64,000 nt of DNA, taken from Comamonas koreensis (lineage in GTDB: Bacteria; Pseudomonadota; Gammaproteobacteria; Burkholderiales; Burkholderiaceae_C). The stretch lies in assembly GCF_021026195.1 (NCBI RefSeq), contig NZ_JAJNCT010000005.1:87170-151169 (forward strand), in the 5' to 3' direction. The position numbers and the translations under genes were made by a program. The notes beneath the pieces were generated by a model that was not told where the DNA came from, did no database searches, and worked only from the letters and a program-made list of their open reading frames with translations. Shown here piece after piece: positions 35,652-45,122 of the stretch. Within the stretch, counting starts at the first letter, position 1, and every line of letters begins with the position of its first letter.

Positions 35652-35713
35652 CCCCTGTTTCCGCCAACCACGCTGTTGGCAGGCAGGGCTCACTTCTGAC
35701 TCCAACGACCGCC

Positions 35714-36958
35714 ATGTACCAACGCAACATCCTTGTCGAACAGACCGACGCAGAACTCTTTGCGGCCATCCAGGCCGAAAACCAACGCCAAGAGCAGCAC
35801 ATCGAGCTGATCGCCAGCGAGAACTACGCCTCCCCCGCCGTGATGTGGGCCCAGGGCACCCAGTTGACCAACAAGTACGCCGAAGGCTACCCAGGCAAGC
35901 GCTACTACGGCGGTTGCGAATTTGTCGACATCGCCGAGCAACTGGCCATCGACCGCGTCAAGCAGCTGTTTGGCGCTGAAGCGGCCAACGTGCAGCCCCA
36001 TTGCGGCGCCTCCGCCAACGAAGCAGTGTTCCTGGCTTTCCTGAAGCCCGGCGACACCATCATGGGCATGAGCCTGGCCGAAGGCGGTCACCTGACCCAT
36101 GGCATGCCCCTGAACATCTCCGGCAAGTGGTTCAACGTCGTCTCCTACGGCCTGAACGCCAAGGAAGAGCTGGACTACGATGCCATGGAAAAGAAGGCGC
36201 ACGAGACCAAGCCCAAGCTGATCATCGCCGGTGCATCGGCCTACTCGCTGGAAATCGACTTCGCCCGCTTTGCCAAGGTGGCCAAGGACGTGGGCGCGAT
36301 CTTCATGGTGGACATGGCCCACTATGCCGGTCTGATCGCCGCAGGCGAGTACCCCAACCCCGTGCCCCACGCTGATGTGGTGACAACCACCACCCACAAG
36401 AGCCTGCGTGGCCCACGTGGCGGCGTCATCCTGATGAAGGCCGAGCACGAAAAGGCCATCAACTCGGCCGTGTTCCCCGGCCTGCAAGGCGGCCCGCTGA
36501 TGCACGTGATCGCGGCCAAGGCTGTGGCCTTCAAGGAAGCGCTGACGCCCGAGTTCAAGACCTACGCCCAGCAAGTCAAGACCAACGCCCGCATCGTGGC
36601 CGAGACCCTGACCGAGCGCGGCCTGCGCATCATCTCCGGTGGCACGCAAAGCCATGTGATGCTGGTGGACCTGCGTGCCAAGGGCATCACCGGCAAGGAA
36701 GCCGAAGCCGTGCTGGGCGCTGCCCACATGACGATCAACAAGAACTCCATCCCCAACGACCCGGAAAAGCCAATGGTCACCAGCGGCATCCGTATCGGTA
36801 CGCCTGCGATGACCACCCGTGGTTTCAAGGACGAAGAAGCGCGCCTGACCGCCAACCTGATCGCCGATGTGCTGGACAACCCCCGTGACGAGGCCAACAT
36901 CGCCGCCGTGCGCGAAAAGGTCAACGCCCTGACCGCACGCTTCCCCGTCTACCGTTGA
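35714..36958 (+). CDS. glyA: Serine hydroxymethyltransferase
   Basis: Interconverts serine and glycine, charging tetrahydrofolate with a one-carbon unit for purine and thymidylate synthesis. The 414-residue PLP enzyme has the cofactor lysine Lys229 in [30 protein letters not shown] near the N-terminus and [12 protein letters not shown]. It is controlled by the ZTP riboswitch just upstream and is followed 20 bases later by nrdR. Confidence 0.98.
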   Translation: MYQRNILVEQTDAELFAAIQAENQRQEQHIELIASENYASPAVMWAQGTQLTNKYAEGYPGKRYYGGCEFVDIAEQLAIDRVKQLFGAEAANVQPHCGASANEAVFLAFLKPGDTIMGMSLAEGGHLTHGMPLNISGKWFNVVSYGLNAKEELDYDAMEKKAHETKPKLIIAGASAYSLEIDFARFAKVAKDVGAIFMVDMAHYAGLIAAGEYPNPVPHADVVTTTTHKSLRGPRGGVILMKAEHEKAINSAVFPGLQGGPLMHVIAAKAVAFKEALTPEFKTYAQQVKTNARIVAETLTERGLRIISGGTQSHVMLVDLRAKGITGKEAEAVLGAAHMTINKNSIPNDPEKPMVTSGIRIGTPAMTTRGFKDEEARLTANLIADVLDNPRDEANIAAVREKVNALTARFPVYR

Positions 36959-36978
36959 TCTGACCAGCGCCCGCGCCT

Positions 36979-37470
36979 ATGAAATGCCCCTTCTGCAGCC
37001 ATCCCGATACCCAGGTGGTGGAGACCCGTGTTGCAGAAGACGGCGGCTTTGTACGGCGCAGGCGCCAGTGCGGCCATTGCGAAAAGCGCTTCACCACCTA
37101 TGAGCGCCCCGAAGTCAGCCTGCCGGTGATCGTCAAGAAGGACGGCCGGCGCATCGACTACGACCGCAGCAAGCTGCGCGGCTCCTTCAGCCTGGCGCTG
37201 CGCAAGCGCCCTGTTCCGATTGACAAGGTGGACCTGGCGCTCGAGCATGTCGAAGACAAGCTGCGCACCTTGGGCGCGCGCGAGGTGCAGACCCATCTGA
37301 TCGGCGAGCTGGTCATGGCCGAGCTGCAAAAGCTCGACAAGGTGGCCTACATCCGCTACGCCAGCGTGTACCGCAGCTTTGAGGACATTGACCAGTTCAA
37401 GTCCATCGTCGACGAGGTGACCACCCCGCCGCCGGCTGCCAAAAAAGACGGCGCCCGTAAAAAGGACTGA
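36979..37470 (+). CDS. nrdR: Transcriptional repressor NrdR
   Basis: Zinc- and nucleotide-binding repressor of ribonucleotide reductase operons. The 163-residue protein has a Cys4 zinc ribbon (MKCPFC and [11 protein letters not shown]) followed by an ATP-cone ([17 protein letters not shown]). It probably forms an operon with glyA, a common pairing in betaproteobacteria. No ribonucleotide reductase gene lies in the window. Confidence 0.96.
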   Translation: MKCPFCSHPDTQVVETRVAEDGGFVRRRRQCGHCEKRFTTYERPEVSLPVIVKKDGRRIDYDRSKLRGSFSLALRKRPVPIDKVDLALEHVEDKLRTLGAREVQTHLIGELVMAELQKLDKVAYIRYASVYRSFEDIDQFKSIVDEVTTPPPAAKKDGARKKD

Positions 37471-37477
37471 GCCAACA

Positions 37478-37510
37478 AAAAATGCGAACCCCAGGGTTCG
37501 CATTTTTGTT
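37478..37510. terminator. Bidirectional terminator between nrdR and aroC
   Basis: AATGCGAACC (37481-37490) and GGGTTCGCATT (37493-37503) form the stem. TTTTG follows on the plus strand and a T-rich run (TTTTTTG) on the minus strand, so it can end both convergent transcripts. Confidence 0.8.
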
Positions 37511-37548
37511 TGGGGGCCGGCCGCAGAGCCAGCCCGGGCTGCGCCCCG

Positions 37549-38652
37549 TCAGTCTTGCGGCGCCTCGGCGGCAATCGGGCCCACGGCCTGCACCACATCG
37601 CTGTTCTGGGCACGGTGGCGCAGTGCATGGTCCATCAGCACCATGGCCAGCAAGGCCTCGGCAATCGGTGCGGCACGGATGCCCACGCAGGGGTCGTGCC
37701 GGCCCTTGGTGATGACCTCGGTGCTGTTGCCTTCGGTGTCGATGGACTCGCGCGGGCTGATGATGGAGCTGGTCGGCTTGATGGCGATGCGGATCTCGAT
37801 GTCCTGACCGGTGCTGATACCGCCCAGAATGCCGCCGGCATTGTTGCTGCGAAAGCCCTGGGGGCTGAGCGAATCACCGTGCGTGGTGCCACGCTGTCCC
37901 ACGCTGTCAAAACCGGCGCCAATCTCCACCGCCTTGACGGCATTGAGGCCCATCATCGCGTAGGCGATGTCGGCATCGAGCTTGTCATACAGCGGCTCGC
38001 CCAGGCCGACCGGCACGCCGCTGGCCTGCACGCGGATCAGCGCGCCGCAGGAATCGCCGGCCTTGCGCAGCGCATCCATATAGTCTTCATAGCGGCTGAC
38101 ATCGGCCACCGGTGCAAAAAACGGGTTGTTGGGCACATGCGCCCAGTCCTCGAACGGCAGGGCCACCTCGCCCACCTGCAGCATGCAGGCGCGGAATTCG
38201 GTGCCGAACTTCTCTTTCAGCCACTTCTTGGCTACGGCACCAGCTGCCACGGTGGGCGCCGTCAGCCGGGCCGAGGAGCGGCCACCACCACGCGGGTCGC
38301 GGATGCCGTACTTGTGCCAGTAGGCATAGTCGGCATGGCCGGGGCGAAAGCTCTGCGCAATGTTGGAGTAGTCCTTGCTGCGCTGGTCGGTATTGCGGAT
38401 CAGCAGCGCAATCGGCGTGCCTGTGGTCTTGCCCTCGTAAACGCCCGAGAGAATCTCCACGCTGTCGGGCTCATTGCGCTGGGTGACAAATTTGCTGGTG
38501 CCGGGGCGGCGGCGGTCCAGGTCCAGCTGAATGTCTGCCTCGCTCAACGCCATGCCCGGTGGGCAGCCGTCAATCACGCAGCCAATCGCCGGGCCATGGG
38601 ATTCGCCAAAGTTGGTAACAGTAAATAAGGTGCCGAAGGTATTGCCGCTCAT
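37549..38652 (-). CDS. aroC: Chorismate synthase
   Basis: Last step of the shikimate pathway, EPSP to chorismate, using reduced flavin. The 367-residue protein starts [20 protein letters not shown] and contains the signatures [14 protein letters not shown] and [21 protein letters not shown]. Length is typical of the family. It lies 48 bases after the end of the CoA-transferase gene in the same orientation. Confidence 0.97.
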   Translation of the reverse strand: MSGNTFGTLFTVTNFGESHGPAIGCVIDGCPPGMALSEADIQLDLDRRRPGTSKFVTQRNEPDSVEILSGVYEGKTTGTPIALLIRNTDQRSKDYSNIAQSFRPGHADYAYWHKYGIRDPRGGGRSSARLTAPTVAAGAVAKKWLKEKFGTEFRACMLQVGEVALPFEDWAHVPNNPFFAPVADVSRYEDYMDALRKAGDSCGALIRVQASGVPVGLGEPLYDKLDADIAYAMMGLNAVKAVEIGAGFDSVGQRGTTHGDSLSPQGFRSNNAGGILGGISTGQDIEIRIAIKPTSSIISPRESIDTEGNSTEVITKGRHDPCVGIRAAPIAEALLAMVLMDHALRHRAQNSDVVQAVGPIAAEAPQD

Positions 38653-38700
38653 AGCCCGCCATTATCACTGATGCCAGTGCCCCGCACAGCCCCGCAGGGC

Positions 38701-40176
38701 TCACCAGCCGGGCTGGTCACCTCCGGGCGGCTGGCCGGCATGGGGCCAGCTGCTGGGCAGGCCTTGCAGCACCGCACTGTGGCGCACCGCGCGCAGGCGG
38801 CCAAAACCGGTGTCCATCGTTTCCAGATAGGCCGCTGGCGGCACGCTGGCGGGTGCCGGCGCAGCCGATACCAGCCGCTGCCCCATGGACTGCAGCCACT
38901 GCGCCACCCGCGCCAGCGATACCTGCACATGCCAGCTGCCGCCTTGCGTCACCTGGCGGTACAAGGCCGCCTGGATGCCAAAGGCCAGCAAAAATCCCGC
39001 GCTGTAATCCAGAATCTGCAGTGGCAGCGCCCGCAGCCCCCCACTGCCAAAAGCCTCGCCCTCGGCCCAGTTGATGCCGCAGACGGTCTGCACCAGCGAA
39101 TCAAAGCCACGCCGGTCGGCCCAGGGTCCGCTGCGCCCATAGGCAGACAAGCTGGCATACACGATACCGGGCCGCAGCCGGGCCACAGACTGCGGCTCCA
39201 GCCCCAACGCATCCAGCGCGCCGGGCCGGTAGGCCTGCAGCAGCACATGGGCCTGGTCCAGCAGCGTAGCCATCTTTTGCTGGCCTGCCGGGGTTTTCAG
39301 GTCCAGCAAGGCCGAGCGCTTGCCCCGGCTCATATCGGCAATGGCCTCGATGTTGGGCAGGCCTGGCACATTGAGCATCAGCACATCGGCCCCTTGCGCT
39401 GCCAGGCTGCGGGCGGCCACGGGCCCGGCCAGAATGCGGGTCAGGTCCAGCACATGCAGGCCATTCAGCGGCCGGTGCTGGGCCGGCGCCGGCCAATCGC
39501 GGGCGGCGGCGGGCTGGTCGCTGTCCAGCTGTGTGATGGCGACCAAGGGCTGCGCTGCCACTGCCGCACTTTGGGGGTGGCCCTGCCAGGCCTGCGGGCT
39601 GCGGGCGGCTGCGACCACCAGTCCGAGTTCGGCAGCGCGCGCCTCCACCGTCTGCGCTGTCCAGCCTTTGAGCGCATCCGCCACTGCCTGGCGCGGGGTC
39701 GCCTCGCCCGTGGGCAGGCCCAGCAGCCGCAGCACGCCATCACGGTGGTGCGCAAAATTGGCATGGATGCGCAGCCAGCCCGGCTCGCCCACATCGGCGC
39801 CACAGGCATACAGGCCCGAAATGGGAGCCCACAGGTTGGGCTGCTCACCGTCTACCGTGAAATAGCCACTGCATTCGGCCAGCACATGGCCCACATCCAC
39901 GTTGACCCGGGGCATGGGCTGCTGCTGGCGGCGCTGGTCGATCAAGGCGCTGGCCAGGCCGCTGGCAGCCACTGCAGCTGGGGCTGCCACATCCAGGCAA
40001 AAACTGGAAGGGTAGGCAGCGCCATCACCGCTGAGTGCCAAAGCGCCCGGCTCTAAGGCCTGCGGTGGCAGGCCCGCTTGCTGCCACAGCGTGTGCACGC
40101 TGGCCTGGATGGCGGCATACAGCGGCTGCTGCGCCAGAGGGTGGCTGGTGGCGGTGTTGTGGTCAGCGGTTGGCAA
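38701..40176 (-). CDS. CaiB/BaiF (class III) CoA-transferase family protein
   Basis: Moves CoA between carboxylic acids. The protein is about 491 residues. The recognisable fold is in the C-terminal two thirds: LHVLDLTRILAGPVAARSLAAQGADVL, SRGKRSALLDLKT, LLQAYRPGALDALGL, SAYGRSGPWAD and a candidate catalytic Asp in LQILDYSAGF. The first ~220 residues carry HANFAHHRDGVLRLLG and HPQSAAVAAQPLV, which look like the other part of such an enzyme. I chose the TTG at 40176 because AGGAG lies seven bases upstream; ATG 40212 is the alternative. It is divergent from a citrate-synthase fusion gene. Confidence 0.82.
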   Translation of the reverse strand: MPTADHNTATSHPLAQQPLYAAIQASVHTLWQQAGLPPQALEPGALALSGDGAAYPSSFCLDVAAPAAVAASGLASALIDQRRQQQPMPRVNVDVGHVLAECSGYFTVDGEQPNLWAPISGLYACGADVGEPGWLRIHANFAHHRDGVLRLLGLPTGEATPRQAVADALKGWTAQTVEARAAELGLVVAAARSPQAWQGHPQSAAVAAQPLVAITQLDSDQPAAARDWPAPAQHRPLNGLHVLDLTRILAGPVAARSLAAQGADVLMLNVPGLPNIEAIADMSRGKRSALLDLKTPAGQQKMATLLDQAHVLLQAYRPGALDALGLEPQSVARLRPGIVYASLSAYGRSGPWADRRGFDSLVQTVCGINWAEGEAFGSGGLRALPLQILDYSAGFLLAFGIQAALYRQVTQGGSWHVQVSLARVAQWLQSMGQRLVSAAPAPASVPPAAYLETMDTGFGRLRAVRHSAVLQGLPSSWPHAGQPPGGDQPGW

Positions 40177-40380
40177 GGCGTTCTCCTGGTGGACACATGG
40201 CCGCCATTGCATACCTCGCGCCCGCTCGGGTCAATCTTGATTGGGCCAGTACATATAAGGGGCCCTCTGCAAAACGCCCTGCCGTGGTCTGAACGCGGAC
40301 TCGGGCGATCCACGTCCATGCCATTCGGCGAGGGTCTTGCAAAGGATCCCTAGTTACGCCGCACTGCAGTAGCATGGCCC

Positions 40381-41691
40381 ATGGTCCCCGCATACCCCGC
40401 CCCCACCCCGCCTGCCGACGACGACAGCCCTTGGCTCACCAGCCAGCAGGCCGCCGCGATGCTGGGCGTGCAGCGCGCCAGCCTCTATGCCTATGTGAGC
40501 CGGGGACTCCTGCGGGCGCACAGCCAACCGGGCACGCGCGGGCATGTCTACGCCCGTATCGATGTGCAGCGCCTGGCGCGCCAGCGGCAAGCGGTACGCA
40601 ACCCCGCGCAGCTGGCCCGCTCCACGCTGGATTGGGGCGCACCGGTGCTGCGCTCGGCCATCACCCAGGTCAGCCAGGGCCAGCTGTATTACCGGGGCCG
40701 CAATGCGCTGCAATGGGCGCAGCATGCCAGCCTGGAGGACACGGCTGCGCTGCTGCTGGACCAGCCCATCACGGCAGACGCCCACAGCGCCCACAGGGCA
40801 AGCAGCACCGCAGCCATCCCACATCCCCGCCCGCCCGAGCAGGCACTGCGCGCCTGGCACAGTCTGCCCGCCAACGAACCCCACCTGGACCAACCCGGCT
40901 GGCCCCGGCCGTTGCTGCAGCAAATGCTGGAGGTACTGACGGGGCTGCCCTCTACCGATCAAGCCCAGCCCCTGGCCGGACCGCTTATCCACCAGCAGCT
41001 CGCAGCCCTTTGGCAAGTGGATGCAGCGGGCGAAGACACCCTGCGCCAGGCCTTGGTGCTTTGCGCCGACCATGAGCTCAATGCCTCCAGCTTTGCGGCC
41101 CGGGTGGTGGCCTCCACAGGCGCCAGCCTGCATGCCAGCCTCGGCGCCGGCCTGGCGGCACTCAGCGGCCCGCTGCACGGCGGGATGACGGCGGTGATCG
41201 ACCAGCATTGGGATGCCTGGCATGCGGCGCCGCAGGCCGACGGCACGCTGCCGCGCTCACTCGCACAGTTGCTGGCCGACACCCGCATCAACGGCAGCCC
41301 CCATTACTGCGCAGGCTTTGGCCACCCGCTCTACCCGGCCGGCGACCCGCGCAGCGAGCGCCTGCTCAGCCTGCTGCCTGCCGATGCGGCCCGCAGCGCC
41401 TTGCTGGCCAGCGTCCACCGCCACACCGGCCTGCACCCCAGTCTGGACTATGCGCTGGTCGCCATCCAGCGCAGCCTGGGCCTGCCAGCGGGTGCCGCCT
41501 TTGTGCTGTTTGCGCTGGGCCGTACGGCAGGCTGGCTGGCCCATGCGCTGGAGCAGCGCGACAGCGGCCAGCTGATCCGCCCCCGCGCGCAGTATGTGGG
41601 CTTGCCGGCTGAAACCACTTCCCAGCCTCAAGCCGCTGCCGCCACCGACAACGCCGTCGGCAACATCCCCGGGCGGATCATCCGTTTCTGA
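40381..41691 (+). CDS. Helix-turn-helix/citrate synthase fusion protein
   Basis: A 436-residue protein with a MerR-like DNA-binding segment at about 18-50 (WLTSQQAAAMLGVQRASLYA) joined to a citrate-synthase-type domain from about 75. The catalytic residues are present: His231 in ADHELNASSFAARV, His266 in SGPLHGG, Asp356 in HPSLDYAL, plus GFGHPLY. So it could condense an acyl-CoA with a keto acid, or sense an acyl-CoA and regulate genes. It is divergent from the CaiB/BaiF transferase with about 200 bases between them, which suggests a shared substrate. The true citrate synthase of the cell is presumably elsewhere. Confidence 0.85.
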   Translation: MVPAYPAPTPPADDDSPWLTSQQAAAMLGVQRASLYAYVSRGLLRAHSQPGTRGHVYARIDVQRLARQRQAVRNPAQLARSTLDWGAPVLRSAITQVSQGQLYYRGRNALQWAQHASLEDTAALLLDQPITADAHSAHRASSTAAIPHPRPPEQALRAWHSLPANEPHLDQPGWPRPLLQQMLEVLTGLPSTDQAQPLAGPLIHQQLAALWQVDAAGEDTLRQALVLCADHELNASSFAARVVASTGASLHASLGAGLAALSGPLHGGMTAVIDQHWDAWHAAPQADGTLPRSLAQLLADTRINGSPHYCAGFGHPLYPAGDPRSERLLSLLPADAARSALLASVHRHTGLHPSLDYALVAIQRSLGLPAGAAFVLFALGRTAGWLAHALEQRDSGQLIRPRAQYVGLPAETTSQPQAAAATDNAVGNIPGRIIRF

Positions 41692-41790
41692 CCAGTATCC
41701 AAGCCCAGGCGCAAAAAAGCGGCCTCGCGGGCCGCCCGTGTTGCGGGTGTTGATCAAAGCCGGCGCACCGCATGCTGCGCCGGCGGTGCA

Positions 41791-42243
41791 TCAGGAATCC
41801 GTCTCGCCTTCCACCGGCCAGTCGCGGATATAAGCCTTGAGCATCTTGTTCTCGAAGTTCTGGCTGTCGACGACGGCCTTGGCCACGTCATAGAAGCTGA
41901 TCACCCCCATCAGCATCTTCTTGTCCATCACCGGCATGTAGCGCGCATGGCGGTCCAGCATCATGCGGCGCACCTCGTCCATGTCGGTCTCCATCGTGCA
42001 GGTCAAAGGTGCGTCATCCATCACGCTGCGCACAAGGATGCTGCCGGCGGTACCGCCGTTGTTGACGATGGCGACGATCACCTCGCGGAACGTCAACATG
42101 CCCACGACGTCGCCGTGCTCCATCACCACCAGCGAGCCAATGTCCTTCTCTGCCATGGTCTGGATCGCGTCGCCCAGAGGGTCATTGACGCTGGCCGTGT
42201 AGAGGGTGTTGCCTTTGAGGCGGAGGATATCGCTGACTTTCAT
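41791..42243 (-). CDS. Tandem CBS-domain protein
   Basis: A 150-residue protein made of two CBS motifs (MKVSDILRLKGNTLYTA; VMDDAPLTCTMETDMDEVRR), forming a Bateman module that usually binds adenine nucleotides or SAM. No catalytic domain is attached. The ATG at 42243 has AAGGAG seven bases upstream. It is divergent from metY (139 bases between starts); a link through SAM or ATP sensing is possible but only a guess. Confidence 0.88.
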   Translation of the reverse strand: MKVSDILRLKGNTLYTASVNDPLGDAIQTMAEKDIGSLVVMEHGDVVGMLTFREVIVAIVNNGGTAGSILVRSVMDDAPLTCTMETDMDEVRRMMLDRHARYMPVMDKKMLMGVISFYDVAKAVVDSQNFENKMLKAYIRDWPVEGETDS

Positions 42244-42382
42244 GGGTGTCTCCTTGTACCGTTCTCCGATGCGGGTGGGACCCGCCTGCATGCAAACGCA
42301 TCGGCGACAGGCCTGCCAGTCCGGGTCTGCTAAATATAGCCGACAATGCCCGTCCAGAACGACAACATCGCGGAGATACGCC

Positions 42383-43681
42383 ATGCCCGGTTATACCGAT
42401 CCCGGCTTTGACACCCTGAGTCTGCACGCCGGCGCCCAGCCGGACCCGGCCACCGGCGCCCGTGCCGTCCCGATCCACCTGACCACCTCCTTCGTCTTCG
42501 AGTCGAGCGACCATGCGGCGAGTCTCTTCAATCTGGAGCGGCCCGGCCATGTCTACAGCCGCATCAGCAACCCTACCAACGCCGTGCTGGAGCAGCGCGT
42601 TTCCGCACTGGAAGGGGGCGTAGGTGCCATCGCGGTGGCCAGCGGCCAGGCCGCGTTGCACCTGTCGATCGCGACCTTGATGGGCGCAGGCAGCCATATC
42701 GTCGCCAGTACCGCGCTCTACGGTGGCAGCCAGAACCTGCTGCACTACACGCTGGCCCGCTTTGGCATCGAGACGACCTTTGTCAAACCCGGCGATATCG
42801 ACGGCTGGCGCGCTGCGGTGCGGCCCAACACCAAGCTGTTCTTTGGCGAGACCGTCGGCAACCCCGGCCTCGATGTGCTGGACATTCCCACCGTCTCGGC
42901 CATCGCCCATGAGGCCGGCGTGCCCTTGCTGGTCGACTCCACCTTGACCTCGCCCTGGCTGATCAAGCCCTTTGACCATGGCGCCGACATCGTCTACCAC
43001 TCGGCCACCAAGTTTCTCTCCGGCCACGGCACCGTCATCGGCGGCATCGTGGTCGATGGCGGCAGCTTTGACTGGGAAAAATCCGGCCGCTTCCCCGAGC
43101 TGACCGAGCCCTATGACGGCTTTCACAACATGGTGTTCAGCGAGGAATCAACGACCGGCGCCTTCTTGCTGCGCGCACGGCGCGAAGGCCTGCGCGACTT
43201 TGGTGCCTGCATGAGCCCGCACAGCGCCTGGCTGATTCTGCAAGGCATCGAAACCTTGCCGCTGCGCATGGAGCGCCATATGCGCAACACCGAAAAGGTG
43301 GTGCAGTTCCTGGCCAGCCACCCCATGGTCAGCCGCGTGGGCCACCCCATGCTGGAGAGCCACCCCTCCCACGTGCTGGCGCAAAAGCTGCTGCCGCGCG
43401 GCGCGGGTTCGGTGTTCAGCTTTGACATTGCCGGCAACCGCAACCAGGGCAAGAAGTTCATCGAGACGCTCAAGGTCTTCAGCCACCTGGCCAATGTCGG
43501 CGACTGCCGCTCGCTGGTCATCCACCCGGCCAGCACCACCCACTTTCGCATGCACGACGATGCGCTGGCGCAGGCGGGCATCAGCCAGGGCACGATCCGC
43601 CTGTCTATCGGCCTGGAAGACGCCGACGACCTGATCGACGACCTCAAGCGCGCGCTCAAGGCCGCAGAGAAGGCCGCATGA
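42383..43681 (+). CDS. metY: O-acetylhomoserine aminocarboxypropyltransferase (sulfhydrylase)
   Basis: PLP enzyme that makes homocysteine from O-acetylhomoserine and sulfide. The 432-residue protein starts MPGYTDPGFDTLSLHAG and has PIHLTTSFVF, SRISNPTNAVLEQRV and the PLP lysine in VYHSATKFLSGHG. The length matches MetY rather than the shorter MetZ. The stop overlaps the next gene by four bases. Confidence 0.92.
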   Translation: MPGYTDPGFDTLSLHAGAQPDPATGARAVPIHLTTSFVFESSDHAASLFNLERPGHVYSRISNPTNAVLEQRVSALEGGVGAIAVASGQAALHLSIATLMGAGSHIVASTALYGGSQNLLHYTLARFGIETTFVKPGDIDGWRAAVRPNTKLFFGETVGNPGLDVLDIPTVSAIAHEAGVPLLVDSTLTSPWLIKPFDHGADIVYHSATKFLSGHGTVIGGIVVDGGSFDWEKSGRFPELTEPYDGFHNMVFSEESTTGAFLLRARREGLRDFGACMSPHSAWLILQGIETLPLRMERHMRNTEKVVQFLASHPMVSRVGHPMLESHPSHVLAQKLLPRGAGSVFSFDIAGNRNQGKKFIETLKVFSHLANVGDCRSLVIHPASTTHFRMHDDALAQAGISQGTIRLSIGLEDADDLIDDLKRALKAAEKAA

Positions 43682-44103
43682 TGAAAATCCGTGTCTTTGC
43701 ACTGCAGGATTCCGAAGCCGTTGTGCAGCTGTGGCATGACTGCGGCCTCTACCGCCCCTGGAACGATCCGCACAAGGACATTGCGCGCAAGCTGAGCGTC
43801 TCGCCCGAGCTGTTCTGGGTCGGTGTCGATGAACAGGGCGAGGTGATGGCCAGCATCATGGTCGGCTATGACGGCCACCGGGGCTGGATCAACTACCTGG
43901 CCGTGCACCCCAAGCACCAGCGCCAGGGCCATGCGCGCCAGCTGATGCAGCGCGCTGAGGCCGAGCTGACGGCGCTGGGCTGCCCCAAGCTCAACCTGCA
44001 GGTGCGCGCCGGCAACGAGGCCGTTATCGCCTTCTATGAAAGCCTGGGTTATGGCGACGACCAGACCGTGAGCCTGGGCAAGCGTTTGATTCCAGACCTC
44101 TAG
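43678..44103 (+). CDS. GNAT-family acetyltransferase
   Basis: The 141-residue protein has the acetyl-CoA-binding segment VHPKHQRQGHARQLMQRAE and the C-terminal VRAGNEAVIAFYESLGY of GNAT enzymes, close to the YpeA group. It overlaps metY by four bases (ATGATG; a second ATG at 43681 is possible), so it is translationally coupled. Substrate unknown. Confidence 0.9.
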   Translation: MMKIRVFALQDSEAVVQLWHDCGLYRPWNDPHKDIARKLSVSPELFWVGVDEQGEVMASIMVGYDGHRGWINYLAVHPKHQRQGHARQLMQRAEAELTALGCPKLNLQVRAGNEAVIAFYESLGYGDDQTVSLGKRLIPDL

Positions 44104-44120
44104 ACGATTGGAATACCGAC

Positions 44121-44957
44121 ATGCAAATCCAAGTTCAAGGTGCCGACCTGTATGCCTACACCGGCGGCAAGGCGCTCAATGCACACCAGCCCACTGCCAT
44201 CTTCATCCACGGCGTGCTGTGTGACCACAGCGTCTGGGCGCTGCAAAGCCGCTACCTGGCCAACCATGGCTGGAACGTGCTGGCCATCGACCTGCCGGGG
44301 CACTGCAGGAGCGGTGGCGCGGCGCCGCAGAGTGTGGAGCAGGCCGCCGACACCATCGCCCAGCTGCTCGATGCCGCCGGGCTGGAGCGCGCCGCCCTCA
44401 TCGGCCACAGCTGGGGCAGCCTGATTGCGATGGAGGCGGCCGCACGCCTGGGCGAACGCATCAGCCACCTGGTGCTGGTCGGCACTGCCGATCCGATGAA
44501 GGTCGCGCCCGCCTTGCTGGAGCAAGCGCTGAACGCCACCCACCAGGCCATTGGCATGGTGCAGACCTTCTCGCGCGCGACCTTGGCCCCCCCTTCGGGT
44601 GCCGGCAGCTGGGTGTTTGGCGCTGGCATGGCGCTGGCCCGCCGCGTGCAGGCCAGCAACAGCGATACCAACCTGCTGCACACCGGTTTTGTCGCCTGCG
44701 ACAGCTACCGCAACGGCCAGGCTGCCATGGCCGCGCTGGCCTGCCCGGTACTGTTCGTGCTGGGCGAGCAAGACCAGATGACCCCGGCCCGCGCCGCACG
44801 CAGCCTGGTGGACGCCGCCAAGGCTGCCGGCAAGCAGGTGCAGGTCGAGATGGTGCCCTGCGGCCACAACCAGATGACCGAGTCGCCCGACGCCACCTTG
44901 TTTGCCATTCACCACTTTCTCCAGACGCAGCCCGCCAAAGCCTCAGCCCCTGCGTGA
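44121..44957 (+). CDS. Alpha/beta-fold hydrolase
   Basis: The 278-residue protein has the oxyanion-hole motif FIHGVLCD, nucleophile Ser97 in IGHSWGS, a candidate Asp in LGEQDQMT and the catalytic His in VPCGHNQM. It has no signal peptide. It begins 17 bases after the GNAT gene and probably ends the metY operon. Likely an esterase or C-C hydrolase; substrate not predictable. Confidence 0.88.
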   Translation: MQIQVQGADLYAYTGGKALNAHQPTAIFIHGVLCDHSVWALQSRYLANHGWNVLAIDLPGHCRSGGAAPQSVEQAADTIAQLLDAAGLERAALIGHSWGSLIAMEAAARLGERISHLVLVGTADPMKVAPALLEQALNATHQAIGMVQTFSRATLAPPSGAGSWVFGAGMALARRVQASNSDTNLLHTGFVACDSYRNGQAAMAALACPVLFVLGEQDQMTPARAARSLVDAAKAAGKQVQVEMVPCGHNQMTESPDATLFAIHHFLQTQPAKASAPA

Positions 44958-45046
44958 GAGGCTGTTGCAGCGCAGCAGGTAGGCCTATCAGCTTTGCTAT
45001 TGCAATATTGCTTTAATTTTTGTAGCAGTAGATCACGCATGTATCT

Positions 45047-45065
45047 GGCGTAAGCAGGCGTAAGC
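45047..45065 (+). repeat. Short tandem direct repeat in the gap before the PoNi-like gene
   Basis: GGCGTAAGC occurs at 45047-45055 and 45057-45065. The 165-base gap holding it is lower in GC than the flanking genes. No promoter stands out. Confidence 0.5.
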
Positions 45066-45122
45066 CTCTCTAAAAAATGCCGCAATCTAGGCGGCAAATG
45101 CGTTAGCCTATCCACTAGGCCG

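Noticed and set aside
42244..42382. Possible SAM riboswitch before metY
   Set aside because: The gap is short and none of the SAM-I, SAM-II or SAH consensus elements is visible.
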